A DNA stretch of 10,137 nucleotides from an uncultured Allobaculum sp. (GCA_948467695.1 CAOKFJ010000046.1:1-10137); one strand, 5' to 3'. Shown: positions 1-7,351, numbered from the stretch's first letter. Numbers and translations: made by a program. Notes: generated by a model from the sequence alone, not told the origin.

Positions 1-1879
1 TGATGGAATCGGGTTCCTGGATGGACATGCGTTCTTTCACCACGCGTTCCATACGGGAAAGACCGATACGGAACTGGTTCTGAATCAGTTCGCCGACCGA
101 ACGGATGCGGCGGTTTCCAAGCATATCGATATCGTCGTTTTCGCCGACGCCTTCCATAACGTTGAGGCTGTAGGAGAAGAATGCGTAGATATCGGGGATT
201 GTTACGGTGTGCATGTTCGCATAGGGGTCGTTACCGATGATGTGAACGATGTTTCCGTTTTTGTCTTCAATGTCGAGTTCCTGAACAGCGGCGCCGACAA
301 GCCATGCAGTCACATCTTCGTCAGCCATGCGTGTTTTCAGATCGAATACAGCGGCATCGGACAGACGTTCGGGTGTGACACCGATCTGGTAGCGTCCGGC
401 TACGAGATCGAGGGAGCTGTTCATGACATCGCGTCCGTTTGCTGTGGTCAGACGTCCGAGTGTGTACAGACGCTGTCCATAGTTGAGGATGGAGTCGATG
501 TTTTTCTCTGTCAGGACTACGGGTTTGGCGATCAGACCGGCGTAGATCTTGACGTCTTTGTCAAAGTTGTAGATCTTGGCTGCATCTTCTTCGGTGAGCA
601 CCTGTCCGCGTTCGAACAGTTCTTCATCGATGGTGATGTCTTCAGCAAGCACACGGCCGATCAGACCAGTGCGGTAGCTGGCAGGGATCTTGACAACATC
701 GGCTTCGAGGAATTCCGGTTTGAAGGGGAACGGGTTCATGTAGGTTCCCTTGGAGAGTTCCTCGCGCAGGTGGTTGCGGATGTCACGTGTTACGTGAGTT
801 CCGGCAGGATATACAACGTCGCCGTTTACATCGAGGATGTCGTGAGCGAGCGTGTTGTTCATGGTTCTAGAAACGGCGTTGAGCTTCTTGCCGAGTTTGT
901 AGCGGCCTGCTTTTGTCAGGTCGTAGCGGCGCGGGTCGAAGAATTTCGCCTGCATCAGCGAGATGGATCCGTCAAGTGTCGGGATTTCATCGGAGCGCTG
1001 GTTTTCATAGAACGAAAGGAGTGCTTCTTCAGTTGTAGTGACTTTATCGGCGAGCAGAGTGTTTTCGATTTCCTCGTGTTTGCCGAAGAATGCGTTGAAG
1101 AGCATCAGGTACATATCCATGTAGTCCTGACCGTCTTCGCTTGTCGCAGGATCATGAGGTTCTTTGCTCATTGCCTGCAGGAAAATCTCGAGCGGTTCGG
1201 TATCGGTCGAATCTTCTCCTTTTTCCAGAGAGAAGGACATACCGAGAGCTTTAAAGAAAATGGACGACAGCAGTTTTCTGCGACGGTCAATGGAGACATT
1301 GATCGTGCGGCCGGTCGCGTTTTTCTTCTGTTCAGTCATGAACTCGAGCCATGTTCCGCGGCTCGGGATCAGTTCGCTGGCGTAGTTCTGGCGACCAGTC
1401 TTGTTGTCGAAACTGTCGGAGAAGTATGCGCCGGGGGAGCGGACAATCTGGCTGACAATGACACGTTCAGCACCGTTGATGATGAACGTACCTGTTTCCG
1501 TCATCATGGGGAAATCACCCAGGAAGACTTTTTCGGGTTTGGTGATAACTTCACCGTTCTCATTGACAATTTCGAGTTCCATGTCCACATTTAAACGAGA
1601 AGCATAGTTGCATTCGCGTTCCATGGCTTTTTCAGCGGAGCATTTGGGCTCCTCAAAGTGAAAACTCTTGTATTTCAGTTTAATATTCTTGTTGAAACTT
1701 TCGATGGGGAAGATTTCTTCGAAAACTTCACGGATTCCAACATTCTTGAACCATTCGAACGAATTCGTCTGGATTTCTACAAGATTTGGAAGTTCAAGCT
1801 TGCCGGAAACTTTTGAATAGTCCCGTCGAAACGCTTTTTTTCCTTTCGGAACGATTTGGTATGGTTTATTGCTGTCCAT
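1..1879 (-). CDS. rpoB: RNA polymerase beta subunit, N-terminal 626 codons (cut by window edge)
   Basis: Beta subunit of the DNA-dependent RNA polymerase core enzyme; only the first 626 codons are present and the reading frame is open through the left edge. I translated the minus strand by hand. Diagnostic stretches are [17 protein letters not shown] (residues 28-44), the motif [20 protein letters not shown] (about 131-150), FFDPRRYDL (about 312-320), and [20 protein letters not shown] (587-606), which lies just before the rifampicin-binding region outside the window. The start ATG at 1879-1877 has an AAAGGA ribosome binding site about 10 bases upstream. Compared from memory with Bacillus subtilis, where RRLRSVGE begins near residue 407, it begins here at 590, so about 180 residues are extra. 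They fall in two blocks, roughly residues 215-255 and 350-500. The upstream neighbour is trkH, not the usual rplL. A strong promoter of its own lies just upstream. Confidence 0.98.
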   Translation of the reverse strand, partial: MDSNKPYQIVPKGKKAFRRDYSKVSGKLELPNLVEIQTNSFEWFKNVGIREVFEEIFPIESFNKNIKLKYKSFHFEEPKCSAEKAMERECNYASRLNVDMELEIVNENGEVITKPEKVFLGDFPMMTETGTFIINGAERVIVSQIVRSPGAYFSDSFDNKTGRQNYASELIPSRGTWLEFMTEQKKNATGRTINVSIDRRRKLLSSIFFKALGMSFSLEKGEDSTDTEPLEIFLQAMSKEPHDPATSEDGQDYMDMYLMLFNAFFGKHEEIENTLLADKVTTTEEALLSFYENQRSDEIPTLDGSISLMQAKFFDPRRYDLTKAGRYKLGKKLNAVSRTMNNTLAHDILDVNGDVVYPAGTHVTRDIRNHLREELSKGTYMNPFPFKPEFLEADVVKIPASYRTGLIGRVLAEDITIDEELFERGQVLTEEDAAKIYNFDKDVKIYAGLIAKPVVLTEKNIDSILNYGQRLYTLGRLTTANGRDVMNSSLDLVAGRYQIGVTPERLSDAAVFDLKTRMADEDVTAWLVGAAVQELDIEDKNGNIVHIIGNDPYANMHTVTIPDIYAFFSYSLNVMEGVGENDDIDMLGNRRIRSVGELIQNQFRIGLSRMERVVKERMSIQEPDSI

Positions 1880-1941
1880 GCGCACGATCCTTTCTTCAAA
1901 TATCAAAAACAGCCTGTTTATAGACTATTTTGCAATTTACT

Positions 1942-1970
1942 ATAGTATTATTAGCTTTCAACTATGTCAA
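1942..1970 (-). promoter_or_regulatory. Promoter of rpoB
   Basis: On the minus strand a consensus -35 box TTGACA (1970-1965) is followed by a 17-base spacer and the -10 box TACTAT (1947-1942). The expected start of transcription is near 1935, giving a leader of about 55 bases before the rpoB ATG at 1879. The surrounding DNA is AT-rich, as expected for a strong housekeeping sigma-A promoter. It indicates that rpoB is transcribed from its own promoter here rather than only by read-through from ribosomal protein genes. Confidence 0.8.
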
Positions 1971-2018
1971 ACCATTGTATCCCATTTTGTTAAAAAGTGC
2001 TTGACACTCTATCGTTTT

Positions 2019-2042
2019 TGGTGCTATGTGCACCATTTTTTT
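2019..2042 (+). terminator. Plus-strand rho-independent terminator without an obvious gene
   Basis: The stem TGGTGC (2019-2024) pairs with GCACCA (2030-2035) across the 5-base loop TATGT and is followed directly by seven T residues (2036-2042). On the minus strand the hairpin is flanked by A runs, so it can only work as a terminator for rightward transcription. No plus-strand gene lies upstream; the only DNA there is the rpoB promoter and, further left, rpoB read antisense. It may stop antisense transcription from the rpoB region, or it may be a chance hairpin. Confidence 0.5.
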
Positions 2043-2060
2043 ATTCTTACGATCTGTTTC

Positions 2061-2150
2061 GAAGGCAAAATTGCCTTCATACCAGACGTCTGCCGGGGCT
2101 TACAGCCTGCCTGCACCGCTTCGCTTGCAGTGCGCCGGCGTCATGAAGCC
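2061..2150 (-). ncRNA. Candidate structured RNA between trkH and rpoB
   Basis: A GC-rich island in AT-rich intergenic DNA folds into nested helices. The outer stem is 2075-2080 with 2143-2148. Next come 2085-2088 with 2139-2142, and 2092-2096 with 2135-2139 (the two share base 2139, so one pair must yield). Inside sit two hairpins: 2097-2099 with 2105-2107, and 2113-2119 with 2127-2133. In the last hairpin one position is a C-A mismatch on the plus strand but a G-U wobble on the minus strand, which favours minus-strand RNA. A second hairpin (2061-2068 with 2071-2078) shares bases with the outer stem, so the two would exclude each other, as in a switch. I recognise no known RNA family and see no clear promoter or T-tail of its own. 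It could also be a degenerate palindromic repeat. Confidence 0.3.
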
Positions 2151-2256
2151 TGAAATTCTGAACGCTCGCGCTTTGAAACAGAAGACCTCCTTATTCTCTA
2201 TGTTGATCTCTCTTATTCGCTTTCCCGCACCAGATGCTCTTCAAATCCGCATACAG

Positions 2257-2297
2257 AAAAAGAATCTGTCCGTTCTTCATACAGACAGATTCTTTTT
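2257..2297 (-). terminator. Terminator of the trkA-trkH operon
   Basis: Perfect 14-bp inverted repeat: arms 2257-2270 and 2284-2297 with a 13-base loop. Each arm ends in a run of five A or T, so in the minus-strand transcript the stem ends in a U5 tract. It begins about 55 bases after the trkH stop codon. The symmetric A and T runs mean it could terminate transcription in both directions. Confidence 0.85.
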
Positions 2298-2351
2298 GCG
2301 TTTTCAGATGATTTGAAAAGAACGTTCTCTTCACTTGTTCTGCTTTCGCGG

Positions 2352-3968
2352 CTATTGCGATGGAGAATGCACCGGTGCTGGTTTGCGGTACTTGCTGTCC
2401 GCATTGCCGCCATTCGGCTGATAGCCAAACTCATCCGAGAATTCCCCGCTCTTTTCACCGCTTTTCTTCTCGCGGTTTTTCTGACGTTCTCTAGCGGATT
2501 GTCTGCCGATGCGCTTTGTCAGGCGAATCGTTCCTGCCCACATCTGCGGAACAAGCAGAAGCAGGATGGGAAGCAGTTCCAGACGTCCGGCAAGCATCGC
2601 AAAGCTCAGGACATATTTCGCGAAATCCGAGAAACCCGCGAAGTTGCCCATCGGACCGACTTCGCCAAGACCCGGACCAATATTGTTGATGGTCGCGGCG
2701 ACCGCGGTGAAGTTGGTGACCAGATCCTTGCCATCGAGCGTGATCAGAAGCAGGCACACCACAAATGTGATCAGATAGATCGCGATAAAGACGTTGATCG
2801 AACGCACGGTCTCGTGCGCGATCGGCTTGCCGTCCATTTTCACTTTTTTGACAAGGCCGGGATGAAGCAGAGTCAGAAGCTCTTTTTTGATTCCCTTGAT
2901 CATGACATTGATACGCGAAACTTTGATGCCTCCGCCCGTTGATCCGGCGCAGGCGCCGATAAACATGATCAGCACAATCAGCGTCATTGCGATCGGCGGC
3001 CATAGGTTGAAGTCAACGGTCGAGTAGCCGGTTGTTGTCATGATCGATACAACCGTAAAGAAGACATGATGTATCGTTTCGAAAACCGAAGGGAAGAAAG
3101 TATGCACCGAAAAAGCGATGATCGCTGTCACCGTACCGATGATTCCCAGATATGTCAGAACTTCCTCCATGCGAATTGCCTGTTTCGGTTTTCTTTTGAT
3201 CAGCAGGAAATAGAAACTGAAGTTGATGCCGAAAAGCATCATGAACACAGCGATGATTCCCTGCTGCAGCATCGTATAGTCCGCAAATCCGCTTGAGCGC
3301 ACCGCAAAGCCGCCGGTTCCCGCTGTGCCCATCGTCAGCGTCAGCGAATCGAACAGCGGCATGCCCGCAAGCAGAAGAAGGATGATCTGAATGATCGTCA
3401 TTCCAATATAGATGCCGTACAGGTATTTCGCTGTATCGCGCACACGCGGCACAAGCTTCGATACGGAAGGTCTGGGCGATTCAGCAACCATCAGGTTCAT
3501 GAACGAACTGCTTGTCGAGGGCAGAATGGCAAGCACAAAGACAAGCACGCCCATGCCGCCGATCCAGTGCGTAAACGATCTCCAGAAACGGCTCGCATAC
3601 GACATGGCATCCAGGTCGGTCAGAATGCTCGATCCGGTGGTCGTAAAGCCGGATACCGTTTCAAAAAACGCGTCCGCGAAATGCGGGATCTCGCCCGACA
3701 TCAGAAACGGCAGACATCCCAGAAGCGAAATGACCAGCCACGACAGAGCCGTCGCCGCCATGCCCTCTTTGGGACGGATTTTCAGCGGCTGCGGCTTTTT
3801 GAGCGACAGGAAGAAGCCGGCAAGCAGACAGATCAGCGCGCTTAAAAAGTAGACAAGCACGAGGTCCCACTCTTTGTAGCACACAGCGCAAAGCATCGGA
3901 AGCATCAGAAAGCCCGCTTCGCATTTGCACACCTGTCCAAGAACGTAGGCAATAACGTACAGGTTCAT
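2352..3968 (-). CDS. trkH: Trk potassium uptake system membrane subunit TrkH
   Basis: Membrane pore of a Trk-type potassium transporter, which takes up K+ under control of the cytoplasmic NAD-binding TrkA subunit. The 538-residue protein has the four pore repeats of the TrkH/KtrB superfamily. The filter segments are TTTGSS (109-114), TAGTGGF (215-221), TTTGYS (311-316) and NNIGPGLG (428-435), with the conserved GSTGGGIKVSR at 342-352. Hydrophobic helices fill most of residues 1-480. The start has an AAGGAGG site (3984-3978) inside the end of trkA and the two genes are 2 bases apart, so translation is probably coupled. After residue 485 there is a hydrophilic, charged tail of about 50 residues, rich in K, R, E, S and G, which makes the protein longer than the roughly 480 residues usual for TrkH. 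The tail lies on the C-terminal side of the last helix and is probably cytoplasmic. Confidence 0.95.
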   Translation of the reverse strand: MNLYVIAYVLGQVCKCEAGFLMLPMLCAVCYKEWDLVLVYFLSALICLLAGFFLSLKKPQPLKIRPKEGMAATALSWLVISLLGCLPFLMSGEIPHFADAFFETVSGFTTTGSSILTDLDAMSYASRFWRSFTHWIGGMGVLVFVLAILPSTSSSFMNLMVAESPRPSVSKLVPRVRDTAKYLYGIYIGMTIIQIILLLLAGMPLFDSLTLTMGTAGTGGFAVRSSGFADYTMLQQGIIAVFMMLFGINFSFYFLLIKRKPKQAIRMEEVLTYLGIIGTVTAIIAFSVHTFFPSVFETIHHVFFTVVSIMTTTGYSTVDFNLWPPIAMTLIVLIMFIGACAGSTGGGIKVSRINVMIKGIKKELLTLLHPGLVKKVKMDGKPIAHETVRSINVFIAIYLITFVVCLLLITLDGKDLVTNFTAVAATINNIGPGLGEVGPMGNFAGFSDFAKYVLSFAMLAGRLELLPILLLLVPQMWAGTIRLTKRIGRQSARERQKNREKKSGEKSGEFSDEFGYQPNGGNADSKYRKPAPVHSPSQ

Positions 3969-3970
3969 CC

Positions 3971-5338
3971 CTATCGCCTCCTTGTCTCGAGAATATCCGA
4001 GACATCGGTAAATCCGGGACGATCGGTGACAATGACAACCGAATCGCCCTCGCGCATGATATCGATACCGCGCGGCAGGAACAGTCTGCCGTCGCGTTCA
4101 ATGAGAGCGACCAGAACACCGCTTTTAATCGGCAGATCCATCAGTTTGATTCCGGTTACCGGCGAATTGGGGCCGATTTCAAATTCGAGCGCTTCAACGC
4201 GATCGTGTGCGAGTTTATGAACCGTCTTGACCTGGCTTCCGCGCGAATTCGCGAGCGCTCTGACATGGCGGATGATGTACTCCGCGCTGAGCGTTTTGGG
4301 GTTGATCAGCGTATCGAGCTCGAAGTCGGTGAACATTTCGTCCAGTTCAATATGCGTGACTTTCGTGACTGTTTTCAGATCCGCTTTGCGTTTGGCATAC
4401 AGCGAAAGGAAAATGTTCTCTTCATCGACACCGGTCATGGAAATGAACGCATCCATTTCTTCAAGACCTTCATCGAGCAGAAACTGCTGGTTGGTCGCAT
4501 CGCCCTGAAGCACGATCGCGCCCGGATACATGAGCGTCATCTTCTCGCACGCTTCCATGTTCTGATCGATCAGCGTAACCTGCATGCCCGCTTTCTGCAG
4601 CAGTTCAATGAGGTAGTACGACAGTTTTCCCGCACCGATCGCCATGACATTTTTTACCGTGTTCAGGCGCAGACCGGCGCTCGCGAAGAATCGTTCCGCT
4701 TCGCTTCGCGTACCGGCAATATAGACGAAGTCTCCGCCTTTGAACCGGAATTCGCCATCCGGAATAAAGGTCTGCGAACCGCGCTCGGCAATGCACACCA
4801 TAATGTCCGCATGCACGCTGCGCGAAATCTGCTTGACCTGCATACCGTCAAGCACCGAACCGGGAATAATGCGAAATTTCAGAATCTCGCCTCTTCCGGC
4901 ACTGAAGGCATCCACATCAATCGCGCCGGGCAGTGAAAGCACGCGCTCGATTTCTTCTGCCGCAAGCAGTTCAGGGTTGATGATCATCTCCAGGCCAAGT
5001 GCATTCTGCAAATAGTCCATCGAGGAGCTGTGCTCCGGATTGCGCACGCGCGCAATCGTTTTCGAACAGCCCGCTCGCTTTGCCAGCAGGCATGAGAGAA
5101 GATTGACTTCATCGTTTGTCGTCACGGCGATAAACATATCCGCCTGATCGACTTCCAGTTCCGTCAGGGTATCGGGATCGGCGCAGTTGCCGCTGATGCC
5201 CATAACGTCATACTGAGCCGTCGCCCGCTGCACCTGATCCGGTTTGGTGTCCACCACCGTAATATCGTGTCCTTCCTGCGCCAGAGCGCCGACCAGACAC
5301 ATACCGGCTTTTCCCAGTCCCGCTATGATAATCTGCAT
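3971..5338 (-). CDS. trkA: Trk potassium uptake regulatory subunit TrkA
   Basis: Cytoplasmic peripheral subunit that binds nucleotides and gates the TrkH pore. The 455-residue length matches the classic double-domain TrkA (about 458 in E. coli) rather than the half-size KtrA. The first Rossmann (RCK_N) domain begins at residue 2 with AGLGKAG (G7, G9, G12) and D30 at the end of the second strand, as expected for NAD(H) binding. An RCK_C domain covers about 143-222. The second Rossmann domain begins near 230 with IGAGKLS (G235, G237; the third glycine is S240), D258 and G279-D280. A second RCK_C domain spans about 372-453. The frame is open 27 codons further upstream, but I chose ATG 5338 because GGAGAAAGGA lies just before it and MQIIIAGLGKAG is the normal N-terminus of the family. 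It is first in an operon with trkH. No c-di-AMP riboswitch motif was recognised upstream. Confidence 0.95.
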   Translation of the reverse strand: MQIIIAGLGKAGMCLVGALAQEGHDITVVDTKPDQVQRATAQYDVMGISGNCADPDTLTELEVDQADMFIAVTTNDEVNLLSCLLAKRAGCSKTIARVRNPEHSSSMDYLQNALGLEMIINPELLAAEEIERVLSLPGAIDVDAFSAGRGEILKFRIIPGSVLDGMQVKQISRSVHADIMVCIAERGSQTFIPDGEFRFKGGDFVYIAGTRSEAERFFASAGLRLNTVKNVMAIGAGKLSYYLIELLQKAGMQVTLIDQNMEACEKMTLMYPGAIVLQGDATNQQFLLDEGLEEMDAFISMTGVDEENIFLSLYAKRKADLKTVTKVTHIELDEMFTDFELDTLINPKTLSAEYIIRHVRALANSRGSQVKTVHKLAHDRVEALEFEIGPNSPVTGIKLMDLPIKSGVLVALIERDGRLFLPRGIDIMREGDSVVIVTDRPGFTDVSDILETRRR

Positions 5339-5763
5339 GATCTCATCCTTTCTCCATCTATATCTCAATGCATGTATCTGAATTGGTTCAATGCAAGTCG
5401 TATTGAAACGTCTTCTCACACGGCTTGTCGATCCAAATGATCATGTATTTCTTTTGCTCTTTATCCGCTTTTGCGTCACGGTAAGCGAAATTAACATCAG
5501 AATCTATTTTATATCGTTATTCTTTTATCCCATCCGTGTTAAACAGAAACACCGCTGACTTTGACAAAAGCGTTTTCATCCATGATAAAGCATCTTGAGC
5601 GCTTTCCAATAATCTCGCATGGAAAAACCGCCCGTTGTATACGGACGGCTGACTTTTCCTAAAAACTGTATGCCAAGGACTCACTTGAAAATTCTTCTGC
5701 AAATCTTCCTTCAGCATAACAATCCTTTTTCATGCGCAGTTCGATTCGAGTGAAGATGACGGA
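5339..5763. other. Intergenic region between trkA and the DUF3783 gene
   Basis: These 425 bases hold the terminator of the upstream gene (5623-5648) and the presumed trkA promoter region. The stretch near 5500-5520 is AT-rich and carries TATAAA on the minus strand (5513-5508), but I found no good -35 box at the right distance, so no trkA promoter is called. A 66-codon minus-strand frame (5517-5717) with a fair ribosome binding site spans the terminator hairpin and is therefore not called as a gene. Confidence 0.5.
5623..5648 (-). terminator. Terminator of the DUF3783 gene
   Basis: Arms 5628-5635 and 5641-5648 form an 8-bp stem around the loop TGTAT (plus-strand reading), followed on the minus strand by five U (5627-5623). 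One pair is a C-A mismatch when read on the plus strand but a G-U wobble in the minus-strand transcript, which fixes the direction. It lies about 115 bases after the stop codon of the gene at 5764-6342. Confidence 0.75.
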
Positions 5764-6342
5764 TCACTCATGCTGCGCGCCATGCAGAGAGCGCACTACC
5801 GCAAGCGCCGTGTCGATCATCTTTTCCGACAAGTCGTTTTCCTGGATCAGCGATGCGGCAAGCATCATGCAGTTTCGATAATCGGCATCCTTTTCCAGAC
5901 GCGCACGATCGGCATGCTCGAGATAGAAGACCAGTTCTGCGCGCTTTTGAAAATACGCCGCTTCCTGCATCAGTTCTTTGCGAAGCGCTTCAAGTGTCCA
6001 GTTCATGTTGTTTGGTGTCTGTATCGCCATCATCACAGCGCCTAGACCCGCTTCTTCGAGTTTTTCATACAGAGCGGAAATCTCTTTGCGCTCCATCCCG
6101 GCAAGATACAGCACGATATCATCCGCTTCGTATCTTCTCTTATCTTTGATCTGCTCCTGCTCAAGCGGAATGAGCGCGGGAAGCTCATTGGCTTCGGCTT
6201 TCTTCAGAAGCTCTGCAAGCGTATGCGCCTCATACCCATCGCATTGCGAAACATATGCATGCGGATACGACTCGAGAACACTCTGGAGTGTTTCCATCAT
6301 TGCAGCGGGAAGCGCTCTTGGCGCATCAATAAGAATCATCAT
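5764..6342 (-). CDS. DUF3783 domain-containing protein
   Basis: A 192-residue soluble protein of unknown function. The middle section, residues about 73-130, fits the DUF3783 pattern as I know it: a hydrophobic strand (DDIVLYLAGM), a helix, then AVMMAIQTPNNMNWTLEALRKELMQE, where the T-x-x-N-x-x-W spacing (T109, N112, W115) is the family signature. The N-terminal part, MMILIDAPRALPAAMMETLQ, looks like a first strand-helix unit, and the C-terminal third is helical and charged. No signal peptide or membrane segment is seen. I chose ATG 6342 because GAGGTT (6354-6349) lies 6 bases before it; an in-frame ATG at 6396 lacks a comparable site. It is transcribed away from the lipoprotein gene and ends in its own terminator, so it is probably monocistronic. 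The family is known mainly from anaerobic Firmicutes, and no reaction has been assigned to it that I know of. Confidence 0.75.
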   Translation of the reverse strand: MMILIDAPRALPAAMMETLQSVLESYPHAYVSQCDGYEAHTLAELLKKAEANELPALIPLEQEQIKDKRRYEADDIVLYLAGMERKEISALYEKLEEAGLGAVMMAIQTPNNMNWTLEALRKELMQEAAYFQKRAELVFYLEHADRARLEKDADYRNCMMLAASLIQENDLSEKMIDTALAVVRSLHGAQHE

Positions 6343-6367
6343 AGTATCAACCTCAATCTCATTCTTC

Positions 6368-6396
6368 TTTAAGCGAACGGTATCGCAGACAGTCAA
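6368..6396 (-). promoter_or_regulatory. Possible promoter of the DUF3783 gene
   Basis: On the minus strand TTGACT (6396-6391) is followed after 17 bases by CTTAAA (6373-6368), about 25 bases before the chosen start codon. The -35 box is good but the -10 box matches consensus at only three of six positions. Confidence 0.3.
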
Positions 6397-6549
6397 AACC
6401 TGCTGCAGAACCGTCGAGCAGCTTCATCTTTCATGGATGACAGACTGCGCGAAACGCTTACGGCAGTCGATGAGATACATATAGTATAGACTGAATGCAT
6501 ACCACACAGGCACTTTGCCTGCTTACTGAAAAGAGGACAACATATTTCT

Positions 6550-7260
6550 ATGACTCCATACCGCACGCTCTCGCGCGCATCGCTTGCCGCCGCTCTCGCT
6601 TTTTCATTCGCGTTTGCGGGCTGCTCTTCCAATAAACAGAGCGTTAAAGATGCCGCCAATCTGTTTTTTGAATCGTTCAACCATTTATGCGAAGCCGATA
6701 CCCTGAAAGTATCCGGCACGCTTGATCTGATCGGCACTCAAAGCCAGATCAGCGCGCAGATGATCAGTTCCCCTGCCCAGCTCGCCCTCTCTCTTGGCCA
6801 GCCCAACGCCGAACCGCTGATCGATTTCTATCTGCGCGATGGCAGAACCTATCTCAACGCCATGGGCACCAAAACCGCATCCGTTGCCGAAAACATCGGC
6901 ATTTCCAGCGATCAGAAACTTCATCTTCCCAACCCGTTTCTCGAACTGAGCCGCGAGGAGCGCGCCAAACTGTTTGATTCCGTCAAAGTCAAAGACGATG
7001 TCTACACCTTCGTCATCAACAATCGTGAAGCGGAGAAATTTCTCGACTACTATGGCGCGGCGAAAGTAAACAAAGCCACGCTTGTCACCACCATTCACGA
7101 CGAGATGATCAATACACTTTCCATCGACATCGATGGCACATACGAAATCGACACCGCCAGCAGCGATCTCGATCTGAAAGCCGATCTTGTCGTCGAGCAG
7201 GTCGGCGGCAAAATGACAATCGATTTCCCTGCCGATCTCGATACGTACAAAACCGAATAA
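6550..7260 (+). CDS. Secreted lipoprotein of unknown function
   Basis: A 236-residue exported lipoprotein. Residues 1-24 are a lipoprotein signal peptide: positive charges at R5 and R9, a hydrophobic run SLAAALAFSFAFAG, and the lipobox FAGC with the lipidated cysteine at C25, followed by the serine-rich SSNKQS. The -3 residue is F rather than the usual L. The mature part is hydrophilic and strand-rich, with a C-terminal section of alternating polar and hydrophobic residues (INTLSIDIDGTYEI, LDLKADLVVEQ) as in lipoproteins with a curved beta-sheet fold; that fold is an inference. I do not recognise the family. The ATG has GAGG (6533-6536) 13 bases away, which is long; an ATT codon at 6544 has the ideal 7-base spacing and would add two residues. 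It is divergent from the DUF3783 gene and followed by a strong terminator, so probably a single-gene unit. Confidence 0.85.
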   Translation: MTPYRTLSRASLAAALAFSFAFAGCSSNKQSVKDAANLFFESFNHLCEADTLKVSGTLDLIGTQSQISAQMISSPAQLALSLGQPNAEPLIDFYLRDGRTYLNAMGTKTASVAENIGISSDQKLHLPNPFLELSREERAKLFDSVKVKDDVYTFVINNREAEKFLDYYGAAKVNKATLVTTIHDEMINTLSIDIDGTYEIDTASSDLDLKADLVVEQVGGKMTIDFPADLDTYKTE

Positions 7261-7266
7261 TCTTTA

Positions 7267-7298
7267 ATGCGCCGTATTTGAAATTACGGCGCATTTTT
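7267..7298 (+). terminator. Terminator of the lipoprotein gene
   Basis: Perfect 10-bp inverted repeat, ATGCGCCGTA (7267-7276) with TACGGCGCAT (7285-7294), 8-base loop, then T5 (7294-7298). It starts 7 bases after the stop codon. Confidence 0.9.
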
Positions 7299-7333
7299 AT
7301 TGATTTTGGTACACATTTAAATTGAGGTTTGAA

Positions 7334-7351
7334 AATGTAAATTGTTACATT
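7334..7351. repeat. Inverted repeat AATGTAA-N4-TTACATT, possible operator
   Basis: Perfect 7-bp arms (7334-7340 and 7345-7351) separated by ATTG lie in the 200-base AT-rich gap between the lipoprotein terminator and the SUKH gene. The symmetry fits a dimeric repressor site, but I found no convincing promoter beside it; a TATACT at 7470-7475 lacks a -35 box and would leave almost no leader. No regulator can be named from the sequence. Confidence 0.35.

Noticed and set aside
209..1594. 461-codon open frame on the plus strand
   Set aside because: It lies exactly antisense to rpoB, whose minus-strand translation is unmistakable. The plus-strand product is rich in F, V, C and D and resembles no protein I know.
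2001..2029. Plus-strand TTGACA with a possible extended -10 (TGCTATGTG)
   Set aside because: The -10 match is weak and sits inside the terminator hairpin at 2019-2035, and no gene follows. Probably chance in AT-rich DNA.
1869..2316. Two plus-strand frames of 94 and 96 codons in the trkH-rpoB gap
   Set aside because: No ribosome binding sites, atypical composition, and both run through the inverted-repeat structure and terminators.
2315..2332. Near-palindrome around AGAACGTTCT just after the trkH stop
   Set aside because: It resembles a LexA-type half-site pair, but GAAC and GTTC overlap instead of being 4 bases apart, and it lies downstream of a gene, so no operator role is supported.
5339..5419. 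27-codon upstream extension of trkA
   Set aside because: No ribosome binding site at the upstream ATG, and the extension precedes the canonical Rossmann-fold N-terminus. The ATG at 5338 has a good site.
5339..5520. Possible c-di-AMP (ydaO-type) riboswitch upstream of trkA
   Set aside because: Potassium transporter genes often carry one in Firmicutes, so I looked for its conserved G-rich blocks; none are present.
5517..5717. 66-codon minus-strand frame with a fair ribosome binding site (AAAAAGGATTGTT before ATG)
   Set aside because: The rho-independent terminator of the preceding gene (5623-5648) lies in the middle of it, and the product has no recognisable domain. A real small gene is not excluded but is not supported.
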